DNA of 64,000 nt from Candidatus Aegiribacteria sp. (GCA_030594645.1 JAUVEU010000007.1:1-64000), one strand, 5' to 3'. Counted from the first letter of the stretch, positions 49,967 to 60,586 are shown. Numbers and translations are program-made. The notes: generated by a model from the letters alone, not told the origin.

Positions 49967-50655
49967 TTCCTTTCTGTTGTATTCAGAAGGGTAAGAATAG
50001 ATCCAATACCGTTAATTGCATATCCTGACTTAATGTCAAGCCCTCGATTAAGGTCGTTAAGCACAAGAACACTTTGAAAACCGCCTTCCTCTGCCGCTCT
50101 GATGCCTTTCCAGGAATCCTCGAAGACCAGGATATCAGAAGGCAGAACGCCCATCCTTGAAGCGGCAAGAAGGAAAATGTCTGGAGCAGGCTTTTTCCTT
50201 AAACCCTCTCCTCCTACAAGAGCAGGAACATGTGCGTTGGAATGCTGGAGAATCTCCTTCACAATCCATGAACGTGTATTCGAAGCAATGCAGAAAGGGC
50301 GTATAGACATTTCAGACACGGAGGAAAGTCTGGCCAGCAACTCTTTTACCCGTGGAAACAGCGGGATATCTCCCCGTCTGCAATAACCCTCATATATCTC
50401 CCTCTGAGAAAGAGCCGCTTGATCAGCATCTATGTTCTGAAGACCGTTTCTCCGGATCTCACCTTCCAGCCCTTCACCAAGTGAAGACCAGTACAGCCAG
50501 TAATCCTCAGGGGTAATTGAATGGCCCCATGGCTCGAGCGCAGCATTCCAGGATCTTCTGAAAAAGGGTTCGCTGTCTGCCAGAACGCCGTCAAAATCGA
50601 AAAGGGCGGCTCCGCATTTATTCCATGCTTCAGCCAGTTTATCAGAGGCGTTCAT
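49963..50655 (-). CDS. HAD-family phosphatase (beta-phosphoglucomutase-like)
   Basis: ALFDFDGVLADSEPFF; FCIASNTRSW; LVFEDSWKGIRAAEEGG. Confidence 0.88.
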   Translation of the reverse strand: MNASDKLAEAWNKCGAALFDFDGVLADSEPFFRRSWNAALEPWGHSITPEDYWLYWSSLGEGLEGEIRRNGLQNIDADQAALSQREIYEGYCRRGDIPLFPRVKELLARLSSVSEMSIRPFCIASNTRSWIVKEILQHSNAHVPALVGGEGLRKKPAPDIFLLAASRMGVLPSDILVFEDSWKGIRAAEEGGFQSVLVLNDLNRGLDIKSGYAINGIGSILTLLNTTERN

Positions 50656-50803
50656 TATTCAGCATTCCGTTCCTTTCACCTTGGCCTTACGTGAATCTGG
50701 TTACATAATACAAAATCCGACAGCACAGAGACCACATTGCTGTTTGATTAAGAGTGTGCCATACGATCTTTACAGGAAGATAACAGGTTCGGGGGGGGTT
50801 GAA

Positions 50804-51706
50804 TTGTTCAAGAATTTCCTTGAAATCAGACAGGCCGCAAAAGATATATCCGATGCCAGGGTGGCCGTTCCTATGGGACATGACCCGGCCTCTATGAAAG
50901 CCCTGATTACAGCCGTGGAGGAAGGTCTGGCTTCGGTTGTTGTCTTTGGTCCGATGGCAGGGGTGAACGACACCCTTTCAGGCCTGGGGATGAACCTTCC
51001 ATCAGGAATAGAAATTGTGGATACGGAAGATCAGGAGAAAGCAGCGGCAGAAGCGGTAAGGATGGTAAGTTCAGGAGAGGCTTCAATCCTGATGAAGGGC
51101 ATGCTGAAAACCTCGGTATTTCAGAAAGCTATGCTCGACAAAGATACAGGCCTTCGTACAGGTCGGGTTCTGAGTCATGTAGCTGTAGTGAGCGCACCGG
51201 TTATGGGCAGATTGATCATAATTACAGACGGAGGGATGAATATACGGCCTGAGTCTGACGCGGTCGTACAGATAGCACTCAATGCGTCCGATGTAATAAT
51301 GAAACTGGGTGCGGAGAAACCTCTTGTTGCTCTGCTTGCCGCGATAGAAACAGAGAATCCCAAAATGCCTGAGACAATACGCTTTTCTGAAGTAGCACGC
51401 AGGGGTATTCCCGGACTGGAAGTTCTCGGACCGGTAGCAGTTGACGGGGCGCTGGATCCTGAATCCGCGGCAGTAAAGAACATTTCAGGCCCGGTCGCGG
51501 GGAAAGCAAATATACTGATCACACCTGATATCGCATGCGGCAATATTCTGGCGAAAGGTTTGATGTATATGGCTGGAGCGGAGATAGGAGGTTTGATCAT
51601 GGGAGCGGCAGCTCCGGTGGTGATGCTGTCCCGCTCTGACAAACCGATTACAAAATTGAATTCTCTCGCTCTTGGCGTGATACTTTCAGGAGGATGCAAT
51701 GTCTGA
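50804..51706 (+). CDS. ptb: Phosphate butyryl/acetyltransferase-type acyltransferase (Ptb-like)
   Basis: AVPMGHDPASMKALITAVEEGLASVVVFGP; GGMNIRPESDAVVQIALNASDV; adjacent to buk. TTG start inferred; the track starts at 50681. Confidence 0.85.
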   Translation: MFKNFLEIRQAAKDISDARVAVPMGHDPASMKALITAVEEGLASVVVFGPMAGVNDTLSGLGMNLPSGIEIVDTEDQEKAAAEAVRMVSSGEASILMKGMLKTSVFQKAMLDKDTGLRTGRVLSHVAVVSAPVMGRLIIITDGGMNIRPESDAVVQIALNASDVIMKLGAEKPLVALLAAIETENPKMPETIRFSEVARRGIPGLEVLGPVAVDGALDPESAAVKNISGPVAGKANILITPDIACGNILAKGLMYMAGAEIGGLIMGAAAPVVMLSRSDKPITKLNSLALGVILSGGCNV

Positions 51707-52781
51707 AGAAGGAAGATTGATTCTGGCTATCAATCCTGGAGGGACTTCTACAAAACTCGGTCTCTTCAGGGAAACAGAGCTGCTTTTTGAAGAAAGTATT
51801 CGCCATCTCCAGGAAGAGCTGGGAAAGTATGAAACCACGTTCGATCAACATGAGTTTCGAAAAGAAATCATCCTGAATACCCTTACAGAAGCCGGACATG
51901 ATGTTTCAGACCTGACGGCTGTTGTGGGAAGAGGAGGAGCTTTCAAACCACTGAAAAGCGGAACCTACAGGGTAAACAAAAAACTTGTTGATGATATAAA
52001 GGAAGGGACAACTCTGCAGGCTGATCATCCGTCAAATCTAGGAGCTCTTCTTGCTTTCAGCATTGCGGAAACATCAGATCTCGCAGCATTTATTGTTGAT
52101 CCTGTGTGCGTTGATGAAATGATAGACGAGGCAAGACTTTCCGGCCTTCCATGCCTTCCGAGAATCAGCCTGAGCCATGCTCTCAATATCCGCATGGTAG
52201 CGTATAAGGCAGCAGAAAGACTTGAGAAAAACCTTGATGAAATCAATCTTGTTGTACTGCACCTCGGTAGCGGTATATCGGTAAATGCCCTGAGAAAAGG
52301 ACGAATGATTGATACGAGTCAGGCAAATGATGGAGGACCTTTCAGCCCGCAGAGAGTAGGGGCGCTTCCAACAACAGGCCTTGCTCGATTATGTCTTTCA
52401 GGCGACTATAACTGGAAAGACATGAAAAGGATCCTTCTGAAAGAAGGAGGTCTTTATGCATACACCGGAACCGACCATGTTGGAGAAGCGGTACAGAGAG
52501 CAGAAAGAGGAGATAAAACAGCCGACCTGGCCCTCAGAGCGATGGCCTACCAGATAATCAAGGAAGGCGGCGCTATGGCGGCTGCTCTTCACGGAGATGT
52601 GGATGCTATAGTAATTACAGGAGGAATAGCGCATAACAGATGGATGACAGACAGGCTGATTGAAGGCCTGGGTTTCCTCGGAGAAGTGATTCTTTTCCCT
52701 GGCGAAGAAGAACTGGAAGCTCTTGCCAGAGGAGTACTGAGAGTTCTGGACTCTGTCGAGGAAGAAAAGACATACGACTAA
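51699..52781 (+). CDS. buk: Butyrate kinase
   Basis: LILAINPGGTSTKLGLFRETELLFEESIRH; GSGISVNALRKGRMIDTSQANDGGPFSPQRVGALP. Confidence 0.93.
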   Translation: MSEEGRLILAINPGGTSTKLGLFRETELLFEESIRHLQEELGKYETTFDQHEFRKEIILNTLTEAGHDVSDLTAVVGRGGAFKPLKSGTYRVNKKLVDDIKEGTTLQADHPSNLGALLAFSIAETSDLAAFIVDPVCVDEMIDEARLSGLPCLPRISLSHALNIRMVAYKAAERLEKNLDEINLVVLHLGSGISVNALRKGRMIDTSQANDGGPFSPQRVGALPTTGLARLCLSGDYNWKDMKRILLKEGGLYAYTGTDHVGEAVQRAERGDKTADLALRAMAYQIIKEGGAMAAALHGDVDAIVITGGIAHNRWMTDRLIEGLGFLGEVILFPGEEELEALARGVLRVLDSVEEEKTYD

Positions 52782-52798
52782 TTTCAGAAAGGCGGAAT

Positions 52799-54583
52799 AT
52801 GAGAGAAAAACTCAATACGATTGTGGATGGAACTCTCCTTCTATCAGGAAACGAAGCAATCGCAAGAGGTGCCTGGGAGTCCGGCGTGCATTTCGCGTCA
52901 GCCTATCCAGGGACTCCTTCTACTGAAATCCTTGAGACAATTGGAGATGAATACGACGAGATTGACGCTCAATGGGCTCCTAATGAAAAAGTCAGCCTTG
53001 AGGTTATTGCAGGAGCATCATTCGCAGGAGCAAGAGTGTTATCCGCAATGAAGCATGTGGGGCTGAATGTTGCTGCCGATCCTCTTTTTACGCTCAGCTA
53101 CCTGGGGGCAACAGGTGGAATAGTCATAGTATCCGCTGATGATCCGGGCATGCATTCCAGTCAGAACGAGCAGGACAACCGTCTTATGGCGAGAGCAGCG
53201 AAAGTTGTCTGCCTTGAACCTTCCGACAGCCAGGAAGCCAAGGACATGGTCGGAGAGGCTCTTTCCATATCCGAGGATTTTGACACTCCGGTTCTCATAC
53301 GAGTCACTACCAGGATATGTCACTCAAAGAGTATCGTGAAGGTAGGTCCCCGCAGGGAAGTTCCAGTGAAGGGGTATGTAACTGATATAGCCAAAAGAGT
53401 ACCTATTCCCTCGAACGCAAGGAAAATGCATTCAAGAGTCGTTAAAAGGCTCAAAGAACTTTCCGTCTGGGGCTCCGAAAGTTCTCTAAACTGGATTGAG
53501 GATGGCGACCGCGCTGTCGGCATTATAACAAGCGGAATCTCATATCAGTACGTCAAAGAGGTTTGTCCGGAAGCATGCCTGCTGAAGATAGGCATGTCCA
53601 ACCCCTTACCCTGGAACTTGATAGAGAAGTTTATCGGCATGGTCGACAAAGTGATCTTCGTCGAGGAAGGAGAACCATTCCTTGAAGAAAGAGTCCGTTC
53701 GAAATTCCTCATTCCCGCAATCGGCAAGGATATTATTTCAAATGAGGGAGAACTGAATCCGGAATTAGTCAGGAAAGCTCTACATCCGGGTACGACAAAA
53801 GCGGTCACATTCTTCGAAGCAGAACTCCCCGCGAGACCTCCTGCTCTTTGCCCCGGCTGCCCCCACAGAGGCGCTTTCTACTGCCTGAGTAAGCTCAATG
53901 GCAGTTCCACTGGAGACATTGGCTGCTATACTCTTGGACTCATGGCGCCCTTCAATGCGCTTGAGACAACTATCTGCATGGGCGCTTCCATTGGAGTACT
54001 GAGCGGAATTGAAAAAGCGGTTGGCAGAGAGGGAATGGGGAAACTTGTTGCCGCAATAGGAGAATCAACTTTTGTGCATTCCGGAATAACCGGACTCATA
54101 GACATGGTCTACAATGGGAATACCGGAACCGTAATGATAATGGACAACAGCCTTACCGCTATGACCGGCGGGCAGGAAAACCCTACAACAGGTAAAAATT
54201 TGAGGGGAGAGCCTGCGCCTGTGCTTGATCTTGTCAAGGTTGTTGAATCCTGCGGAGTGAAGCACATCAGGGTTATCGACCCGCATGATCTAACCGAGAT
54301 GGAGAAAGTATTCAAAGAGGAGTTCGAGAGGGATGAACTTTCAGTGATTATCACAAGACGTCCCTGTGTAATGTGCTACAGACCGGTAAAAAAGAGTGTG
54401 GCAATACTTGATCCGGAGAAATGTATAGGGTGTAAACTCTGCATGAAACTCGGGTGTCCCGCTATAAGCTGGAAGGATGAAAAACCTGATATCAGCAAGC
54501 TTCTCTGCTGGCCTAACTGTGATCTTTGCGTTCAGGTCTGTCCTGTTGACGCTATCTCGAAGGACATGGAGGGATTGGAATGA
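52799..54583 (+). CDS. iorA: Indolepyruvate ferredoxin oxidoreductase alpha subunit
   Basis: LLSGNEAIARGAWESGVHFASAYPGTPSTEI; CPGCPHRGAFY; C-terminal CIGCKLCMKLGCP and CDLCVQVCPVDAI. Confidence 0.94.
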   Translation: MREKLNTIVDGTLLLSGNEAIARGAWESGVHFASAYPGTPSTEILETIGDEYDEIDAQWAPNEKVSLEVIAGASFAGARVLSAMKHVGLNVAADPLFTLSYLGATGGIVIVSADDPGMHSSQNEQDNRLMARAAKVVCLEPSDSQEAKDMVGEALSISEDFDTPVLIRVTTRICHSKSIVKVGPRREVPVKGYVTDIAKRVPIPSNARKMHSRVVKRLKELSVWGSESSLNWIEDGDRAVGIITSGISYQYVKEVCPEACLLKIGMSNPLPWNLIEKFIGMVDKVIFVEEGEPFLEERVRSKFLIPAIGKDIISNEGELNPELVRKALHPGTTKAVTFFEAELPARPPALCPGCPHRGAFYCLSKLNGSSTGDIGCYTLGLMAPFNALETTICMGASIGVLSGIEKAVGREGMGKLVAAIGESTFVHSGITGLIDMVYNGNTGTVMIMDNSLTAMTGGQENPTTGKNLRGEPAPVLDLVKVVESCGVKHIRVIDPHDLTEMEKVFKEEFERDELSVIITRRPCVMCYRPVKKSVAILDPEKCIGCKLCMKLGCPAISWKDEKPDISKLLCWPNCDLCVQVCPVDAISKDMEGLE

Positions 54584-55158
54584 AACCCGTAACAAATGTG
54601 ATCATATGCGGCACTGGAGGTCAGGGGATTCTGCTTGCGAGCGAGATTCTCTGCGAAGCGGCCAGGATGGCCGGCAATGATGTAAAGAAGAGCGAGGTTC
54701 ACGGAATGGCCCAGAGGGGCGGAAGTGTTTCCAGCCATGTCAGGTTCGGAGAGAAAGTGTACAGCCCACTGGTGGAAAAAGGGACGGCTGATCTTATCCT
54801 TTCAATGGAGAAGATGGAGGCTCTGAGATGGGCACCATTCCTTTCGCCATCTGGAACCCTTTTATCATGTGATCTCGAGATAACTCCAATGACAGTTAAC
54901 ACAGGACACGCTGTGTATCCCGATGTTATATCCATGATGAAAGAGCAGGATATACCATGCAGAATGGTACCGGCTTTTGAGATAGCCGAGGAACTAGGTA
55001 ACCTCAGAGTGGTCAATGTGGTACTGATCGGAGCAGCGTCTCCATTTATTCCGATAGATGAAGATTACTGGTACAGGGCTGTCGAGGAAAGGGTTCCGTC
55101 AAAAGCTCTCAAGGTAAACATTGAAGCTTTCAGAAAAGGAAGACAACTGTCAGTATGA
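54580..55158 (+). CDS. iorB: Indolepyruvate oxidoreductase beta subunit
   Basis: VIICGTGGQGILLASEILCEAARMAGNDVKKSEVHGMAQRGGSVSSHVRFG; overlaps iorA. Confidence 0.94.
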   Translation: MKPVTNVIICGTGGQGILLASEILCEAARMAGNDVKKSEVHGMAQRGGSVSSHVRFGEKVYSPLVEKGTADLILSMEKMEALRWAPFLSPSGTLLSCDLEITPMTVNTGHAVYPDVISMMKEQDIPCRMVPAFEIAEELGNLRVVNVVLIGAASPFIPIDEDYWYRAVEERVPSKALKVNIEAFRKGRQLSV

Positions 55159-56561
55159 GGATTCTTTTTCTGGTTCATGACCCAATAACAATACCTCTGG
55201 GAATAGGTTACCTTGCATCGATTGCCATTGACCTCGGCCATGAAATAAGCGCTCTTTCATTAAACATGAAGGATCTTACGGACACTGTGCGAAAAACAGC
55301 GCCGGATATCCTGGCGTTTGGAACCACCACAGGATTCCACAGGAAATACAGCGAAGTCGTGAAAAGCCTTAAAGAAGCAACAGGAGTTCTCACGATAATG
55401 GGAGGAGCTCATCCGACGTTCTTCCCCGAGGTGCTGTCCGAGAATTCATGGCTTGATTACGCAATGCGCGGCGAAGCCGAGACGGCGTTTCCACAATTTC
55501 TGGAAGCGCTTGATGGAAGAAGATCGATAGGAGAGGTCGGCAACCTTCTCTATCGGGAGAACGGACAGATACGTGAAAATCAGATTCTTCCATTGGTTGA
55601 AGACCTTGATACAATCCCGTTTCCCTATAGAGATCTGCTTCCTGGAGCGAACAGAAAGGCTGTGTTCTGCATAACAGGTCGGGGATGTCCATACGATTGC
55701 AGTTACTGTTTCAATCAGAGCTTCAGGCAGATGTACAGCGGTCTCGGAAAGTACTGCAGAAGAAGATCAGTCGGAAATGTTATCGATGAATTGAAAGAGT
55801 TGAAGGAAGAAAATACCGAACTTCAGATGATAATTTTTCAGGATGACATCTTCATTCTTGATCACGAATGGGTCAGAGAATTCTGCAGGAAATACAGTAT
55901 TGAAATTGCTCTCCCGTTTCACTGTCATCTCAGAGCCAATCTGGTTACAGATGAAATCATGGGACTGCTGGCGGAAGCGGGGTGCATCAGTGTGAAAATG
56001 GCGCTGGAAACCGCAAATCCACGCCTGAGGAAGGAAGTGCTTAATCGAGATCTCAGCACAGAGGAACTGCTGAATGCCTGCCGGGCCGTTAAGGAAAGCG
56101 GCATCATGCTGGTAACACAGAATATTCTTGGTATCCCCACCGGCACACTTGAGGATGATCTGGACACTCTCAGACTGAACTATGAAATACAGCCGGATTT
56201 CGCTTTTGCGACACTGATGCAACCCTATCCGCGTACAAAAATCAGTGAATTCAGCAAAGAACAGGGTCTTCTCAGCGATGGTGACTACATACCTGATTCA
56301 TTTTTTGATGACTGTATTCTGAATCTTCCTGACAACGATAGAAGGAAGCGGCTGCGTCAGTTATTCGCGCTTTCCATAGAATTCAAACCGGTGCGGTATC
56401 TTTTGAAAACACTGATAAGACTGCCTCTTGATTGCCTGTACGGATTTCTGGACAAACTGTGGAAGGGTTACTGTATAAAGCAGAGGGAATTCCCTTACAA
56501 GCTCTCATTCAGAGAATATGTATCCAGTATGCTGACCTATTTCAGAAGCAGGTACTACTAG
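55155..56561 (+). CDS. B12-binding-domain radical SAM protein
   Basis: PLGIGYLASIAIDLGHEISALS; IMGGAHPTFFPE; GRGCPYDCSYCFNQ. Confidence 0.88.
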   Translation: MRILFLVHDPITIPLGIGYLASIAIDLGHEISALSLNMKDLTDTVRKTAPDILAFGTTTGFHRKYSEVVKSLKEATGVLTIMGGAHPTFFPEVLSENSWLDYAMRGEAETAFPQFLEALDGRRSIGEVGNLLYRENGQIRENQILPLVEDLDTIPFPYRDLLPGANRKAVFCITGRGCPYDCSYCFNQSFRQMYSGLGKYCRRRSVGNVIDELKELKEENTELQMIIFQDDIFILDHEWVREFCRKYSIEIALPFHCHLRANLVTDEIMGLLAEAGCISVKMALETANPRLRKEVLNRDLSTEELLNACRAVKESGIMLVTQNILGIPTGTLEDDLDTLRLNYEIQPDFAFATLMQPYPRTKISEFSKEQGLLSDGDYIPDSFFDDCILNLPDNDRRKRLRQLFALSIEFKPVRYLLKTLIRLPLDCLYGFLDKLWKGYCIKQREFPYKLSFREYVSSMLTYFRSRYY

Positions 56562-56577
56562 CCCGGATCCACCCGGA

Positions 56578-57144
56578 TTACAATCCAATGTCTTCAGCGA
56601 TGCCCTTCATCGCGTCAAGCGCAAGAGTAACAAAAACATCAAGATCGTATCCCGCCTTTGAACATTCTCTTATCGTATCTCTTGGAACAGATCTGGCAAA
56701 GGCTGACATGTTCATCCTTTTAAGAACGGATTTCGGTTTGACTGAAGCAAGTTTCCTGTCCGGGTATACAAGGGCAACAGCGACTATAAGCCCGGTGATA
56801 GACTCCCCGGCAGCAAGGAGATAGTCGAAATCAGAACCTCTTTCTATACCGGTATGCAAAGCGTTGTGAGACTGAATAGCGTGGATCGATTCGAAAGGGA
56901 GATGATCAGCCAGTATGTCCGCCGCGATCATGCCGTGTTTGGACGGATCGTCTGAAGTGAGTTCGTAATCAATATCATGAAGCAGACCCGTTATTCCCCA
57001 GAGATCAATATCCTCGCCTCTGTCCTCCGCGAGTGCGCGAAGGACGGCCTCAGAAGCAAGGCAGTGACGAATGAGATTGATGTTTCCCAGATTGTTCTCA
57101 AGCAGTTTCAACGCTTCAGTTCTGTTAATAAGCATACTCACTTC
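56578..57144 (-). CDS. HD-domain hydrolase
   Basis: LIRHCLASEAVLRAL; GLLHDIDYE; DPSKHGMIAADIL. Start inferred at MLINRTEAL. Confidence 0.8.
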   Translation of the reverse strand, partial: EVSMLINRTEALKLLENNLGNINLIRHCLASEAVLRALAEDRGEDIDLWGITGLLHDIDYELTSDDPSKHGMIAADILADHLPFESIHAIQSHNALHTGIERGSDFDYLLAAGESITGLIVAVALVYPDRKLASVKPKSVLKRMNMSAFARSVPRDTIRECSKAGYDLDVFVTLALDAMKGIAEDIGL

Positions 57145-58672
57145 TCCATTTTCCTCCGGGCGTGAGTAATTCGCTCTGACTGCCGTTTTCAATTGTACGG
57201 AACGCCCTGCCCATATTTGAAATCACATCGGATGGAATCAGCGATCGCTCTGAAAAATGCTCAATAGCAATATCAGCCGAGAGACCGTGTACATACGCGG
57301 AAAGAACAGCTGCTTCAAAGGGTTTCAATCCCTGCGCCATGAGAGAGCATGCTATGCCTGTAAGAACATCCCCGCTCCCTCCTGTCGCCAGGCCGCTGTT
57401 CCCTGTTGGAATCAGACAGCATCCTCCGTCAGGGTTAAAAACCATGGAAGGTTTCCCTTTGAGGAGTACAACGGCTCCCGAAGAAGCTGAAAGTTTTGCG
57501 GCAGCTTTTGACATGCTCCTGATATTCGACACGTTGCATTTCGTCAATCTTGAAAGTTCTCCGGGGTGTGGCGTTATCAACAGAGATCCCTTGTATTCAC
57601 TCAACTGGCTCACAGGATCCTGCAGAACATTGAGAGCGTCAGCATCAAGCACAAGAGGAACTTTCCAGTTCTGAAGGATATAGGAAACAATTTTCATGGT
57701 TGCAGAATTGTTTCCCATCCCCGGGCCTATGGCGATGGCGTCGAACTCATCAGGCTTCGGCAGGCCAGTGTAATCTCCCGGAAGGAAGTAGGAACCGAGA
57801 ACCTCGGGAATTCTTCCGGAAATGAAGGGATGTGCTGGAAGAGGAACAGATAGAAAAACAAGCCCTGCGCCGGATCTGAGAGCTCCCAGAGACATAAGCT
57901 GAGGAGCCCCCGGCATGTTCTCGGAGCCCCCGATAAGGAGAAGTCGGCCAAAAGTTCCCTTATGCGCATTAACAGGTCGATCAGGCAGAAGAGCAAAAGC
58001 ATCACTCAATCCGAGAACCATCTGCTTTTTATTGCGGTTAATGCTTATTCCGATATCAGGCACCAGAATATTTCCTGTATAGCCACACCCCGGCGGGAGA
58101 AGCAATCCCGCTTTTGGTGCTGCGAAAGTCACAGTAGCATCTGCTCGCGGAGTATGAGGATCAACGCAGCCGGTTTTGCCGTTAACACCTGTAGGAGTAT
58201 CAACAGCGAGTACTTTGCAATGGCTATGTCTTATAATGTCAGCACACTCTGCAAAAACTCCTTTCAGTTCTCCATCGAAACCTGTACCAAGAAGGGAATC
58301 AACCACCAGGGCGGGAGAATCAGGCAGGTCTTTCAGTTTCTGCGGAGCAAGAACTTTTCCTTCGACCTGAACGAATCGGCCAAGATTGGATTGACAGTTA
58401 TGAGAAAGGCTCTTCCCCGATGTAGTCGCAAGAACAGCGCAGACATCATAGCCCCTTTTCTTCAGCTGCCTGGCGAGAACAAGACCATCTCCGCCATTGT
58501 TTCCGGGACCGCACCAGACCTGGACAGGACCCTGGTCAGGTTGTGTCATTGCTATCGCGACGAGAGCGGCAGACGTGCCTGCCCTCTCCATAAGAACATC
58601 GCCAGGAGTACCTGCCTTAATAGCCCTGGCATCGAATTTCGCCATTTCTTCAGGTGTGACCCAGTATCTCAT
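57125..58672 (-). CDS. nnr: Bifunctional NAD(P)HX epimerase/dehydratase
   Basis: VWCGPGNNGGDGLVLARQLKKRGYDV; KGTFGRLLLIGGSENMPGAPQL; GSGDVLTGI. Confidence 0.93.
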   Translation of the reverse strand: MRYWVTPEEMAKFDARAIKAGTPGDVLMERAGTSAALVAIAMTQPDQGPVQVWCGPGNNGGDGLVLARQLKKRGYDVCAVLATTSGKSLSHNCQSNLGRFVQVEGKVLAPQKLKDLPDSPALVVDSLLGTGFDGELKGVFAECADIIRHSHCKVLAVDTPTGVNGKTGCVDPHTPRADATVTFAAPKAGLLLPPGCGYTGNILVPDIGISINRNKKQMVLGLSDAFALLPDRPVNAHKGTFGRLLLIGGSENMPGAPQLMSLGALRSGAGLVFLSVPLPAHPFISGRIPEVLGSYFLPGDYTGLPKPDEFDAIAIGPGMGNNSATMKIVSYILQNWKVPLVLDADALNVLQDPVSQLSEYKGSLLITPHPGELSRLTKCNVSNIRSMSKAAAKLSASSGAVVLLKGKPSMVFNPDGGCCLIPTGNSGLATGGSGDVLTGIACSLMAQGLKPFEAAVLSAYVHGLSADIAIEHFSERSLIPSDVISNMGRAFRTIENGSQSELLTPGGKWRSEYAY

Positions 58673-59045
58673 TTCGATTCTCCACCCCCCCAAGCACAAC
58701 TATTGCTATTGCAGTCCCAGTTGTCTTTGAAACACTGACATGCACTCTCCGTCCCTTAAGCAATTCGTATGATACTCCTGATACTTCCGGCCTTAAAGTG
58801 TCTTCAGTTTCAGGAGGCAGAGAGAAATCATGCCATCGAACCCCTCCGGAAATGCCGGTGCCCAGCGCCTTGAAAAAAGCTTCCTTTGCTGCGAAACGTG
58901 TTGCGAGAAAGCTAAAATCGATGTGGAGAAGAAGTTCTTCCGATGTAAATATACGCCTGAGAAAATTTTCTCCGCTTCGCTGAACAGCTTTTTCTATTCT
59001 GCTGATACTTACAATATCAACACCCTGCGATGTATCAGCCCGCAA
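58650..59045 (-). CDS. acpS: Holo-[acyl-carrier-protein] synthase
   Basis: GVDIVSISRIEKAVQR; FLATRFAAKEAFFKALGTGI. Confidence 0.92.
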   Translation of the reverse strand: MRADTSQGVDIVSISRIEKAVQRSGENFLRRIFTSEELLLHIDFSFLATRFAAKEAFFKALGTGISGGVRWHDFSLPPETEDTLRPEVSGVSYELLKGRRVHVSVSKTTGTAIAIVVLGGVENRNEILGHT

Positions 59046-59117
59046 AACTCACCAGCATACGTTATCTCCTTGAACAATAGAATTGAACATGTATGATTAT
59101 AACGTTATGGATTCAGA

Positions 59118-60131
59118 TCAGGTACAGCACAGCGGTTTGAGGGTTGTACCTGACCATCTTGAGAATGCGTTGCATGACAGAGAGGAGGAAGAGGAAGGAT
59201 TTTCGCGAATGACAGCGTAAGCAGCCCTTCCAACCATAACGGCATTGTCCGTGGCGTGTTTTTTATCAGGCAGGAAGAGAGCAATTCCCCGTTTCGCGCA
59301 CTCCTCTCTCAATCGGGATCTAAGCAGATTGTTAGCAGTAACACCGCCAGCTGCAAGGACACTCACTGCACCTGAACGATCCGTCTGAAAAAGCAGTTTT
59401 GAAACCAGGATATCAACAACGACTTTCTGAAAGGAAGCCGCAAGATCCGCAAGGTCAGCGCCGCTTTCCCATTGAAGTTTCACAGCTGTTTTCAGGCCGC
59501 TGAAACTGAACTCCGGAAGAGTTGGGTCTGACAGAGGAGAAGGCAGCAATACATTCCCTGGATTTCCATCGATTGCAGCCTTTTCCAGAGCTTCTCCGCC
59601 AGGATATCCAAGACCCGCAAGTTTAGCCGTCTTGTCAAAAGCTTCTCCTGCTGCATCATCTCTTGTTGAACCCAGCAGAACTGCGCGGTTCCAGGATTCC
59701 ATGATGAAAAGACAGGTGTGTCCGCCGGAAACCAGCAGGGCAACCGCTGGAAAAGCTATGGAATCCGGCCCTGTGTAATGAGCATGAAGGTGGGCTGAAA
59801 GATGATTGATTCCGAGAAATTGCTTTCCGGATGCGAAGGCAGCTGCTTTAGTCCAGGATAGTCCTACAAGAAGGGAGCCTACAAGCCCCGGACCCGCTGT
59901 TGCCGCGAATACATCAATTTCACGGAGAGAGCTTGTCCCGGATTCTGAAAGCACTTCCTTCACAAGACCGGGAAGGATCTCAATGTGCTGCCTGGAGGCG
60001 AGTTCAGGGACAACCCCGCCATGATTCGAATGAATGCTCTGACTGTGGATCCTCTCCGCGACTACACTGCTGTCTTCGAGCAATGCAACCGCGGAGTCGT
60101 CACACGATGTTTCTACTGCAAGGATTCGCAA
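59118..60131 (-). CDS. tsaD: tRNA t6A modification protein TsaD
   Basis: MRILAVETSCDDSAVALLED; GVVPELASRQHIE; GINHLSAHLHAH; LLVSGGHT. Confidence 0.96.
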   Translation of the reverse strand: MRILAVETSCDDSAVALLEDSSVVAERIHSQSIHSNHGGVVPELASRQHIEILPGLVKEVLSESGTSSLREIDVFAATAGPGLVGSLLVGLSWTKAAAFASGKQFLGINHLSAHLHAHYTGPDSIAFPAVALLVSGGHTCLFIMESWNRAVLLGSTRDDAAGEAFDKTAKLAGLGYPGGEALEKAAIDGNPGNVLLPSPLSDPTLPEFSFSGLKTAVKLQWESGADLADLAASFQKVVVDILVSKLLFQTDRSGAVSVLAAGGVTANNLLRSRLREECAKRGIALFLPDKKHATDNAVMVGRAAYAVIRENPSSSSSLSCNAFSRWSGTTLKPLCCT

Positions 60132-60136
60132 GAAGA

Positions 60137-60586
60137 CTAATCCGCTTCTGGTAGAATCTTTACGATGATTTCGGAGCGAATATCTCCATATATTTTCACA
60201 GAAATTGGGAAGTCACCCGTTTTCTTTATATGATCGCTCAGAAGAACGTGTTCAGCGTCTATAACAAATCCTGCCTCTTTCAGAACTGCAGAAATCTGTT
60301 TCTCGGTTATGCTTCCATAAAGATGTCCGTTGTCATCGGCAGAAGCAGCGATTTCAACAGTGAATCCCCTGAGCTTCTCAGCGAGCTGCTCCGATTGATT
60401 TAAGGTCTCTGCCTGTTCCTCCAGGGCTTTAGCACGATAGATCAGGGCGGATTTCACGGCTGAAGGAGTTGCCTTAATCGCAAGATTTCTTGGAAACAGA
60501 AAATTTCTCGCATAACCATTAGCGACATTTACAACTTCACCTCCAATGCCCAGATCTTCAACACTCTTCATTAGAAGTACTTTCAT
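60137..60586 (-). CDS. rplI: Ribosomal protein L9
   Basis: MKVLLMKSVEDLGIGGEVVNVANGYARNFLFPRNLAIKAT. Confidence 0.96.
   Translation of the reverse strand: MKVLLMKSVEDLGIGGEVVNVANGYARNFLFPRNLAIKATPSAVKSALIYRAKALEEQAETLNQSEQLAEKLRGFTVEIAASADDNGHLYGSITEKQISAVLKEAGFVIDAEHVLLSDHIKKTGDFPISVKIYGDIRSEIIVKILPEAD

Noticed and set aside
57962-58738. Plus-strand ORF of 258 aa
   Set aside because: Antisense to nnr, whose protein motifs are clear; composition looks like reverse-strand artefact.
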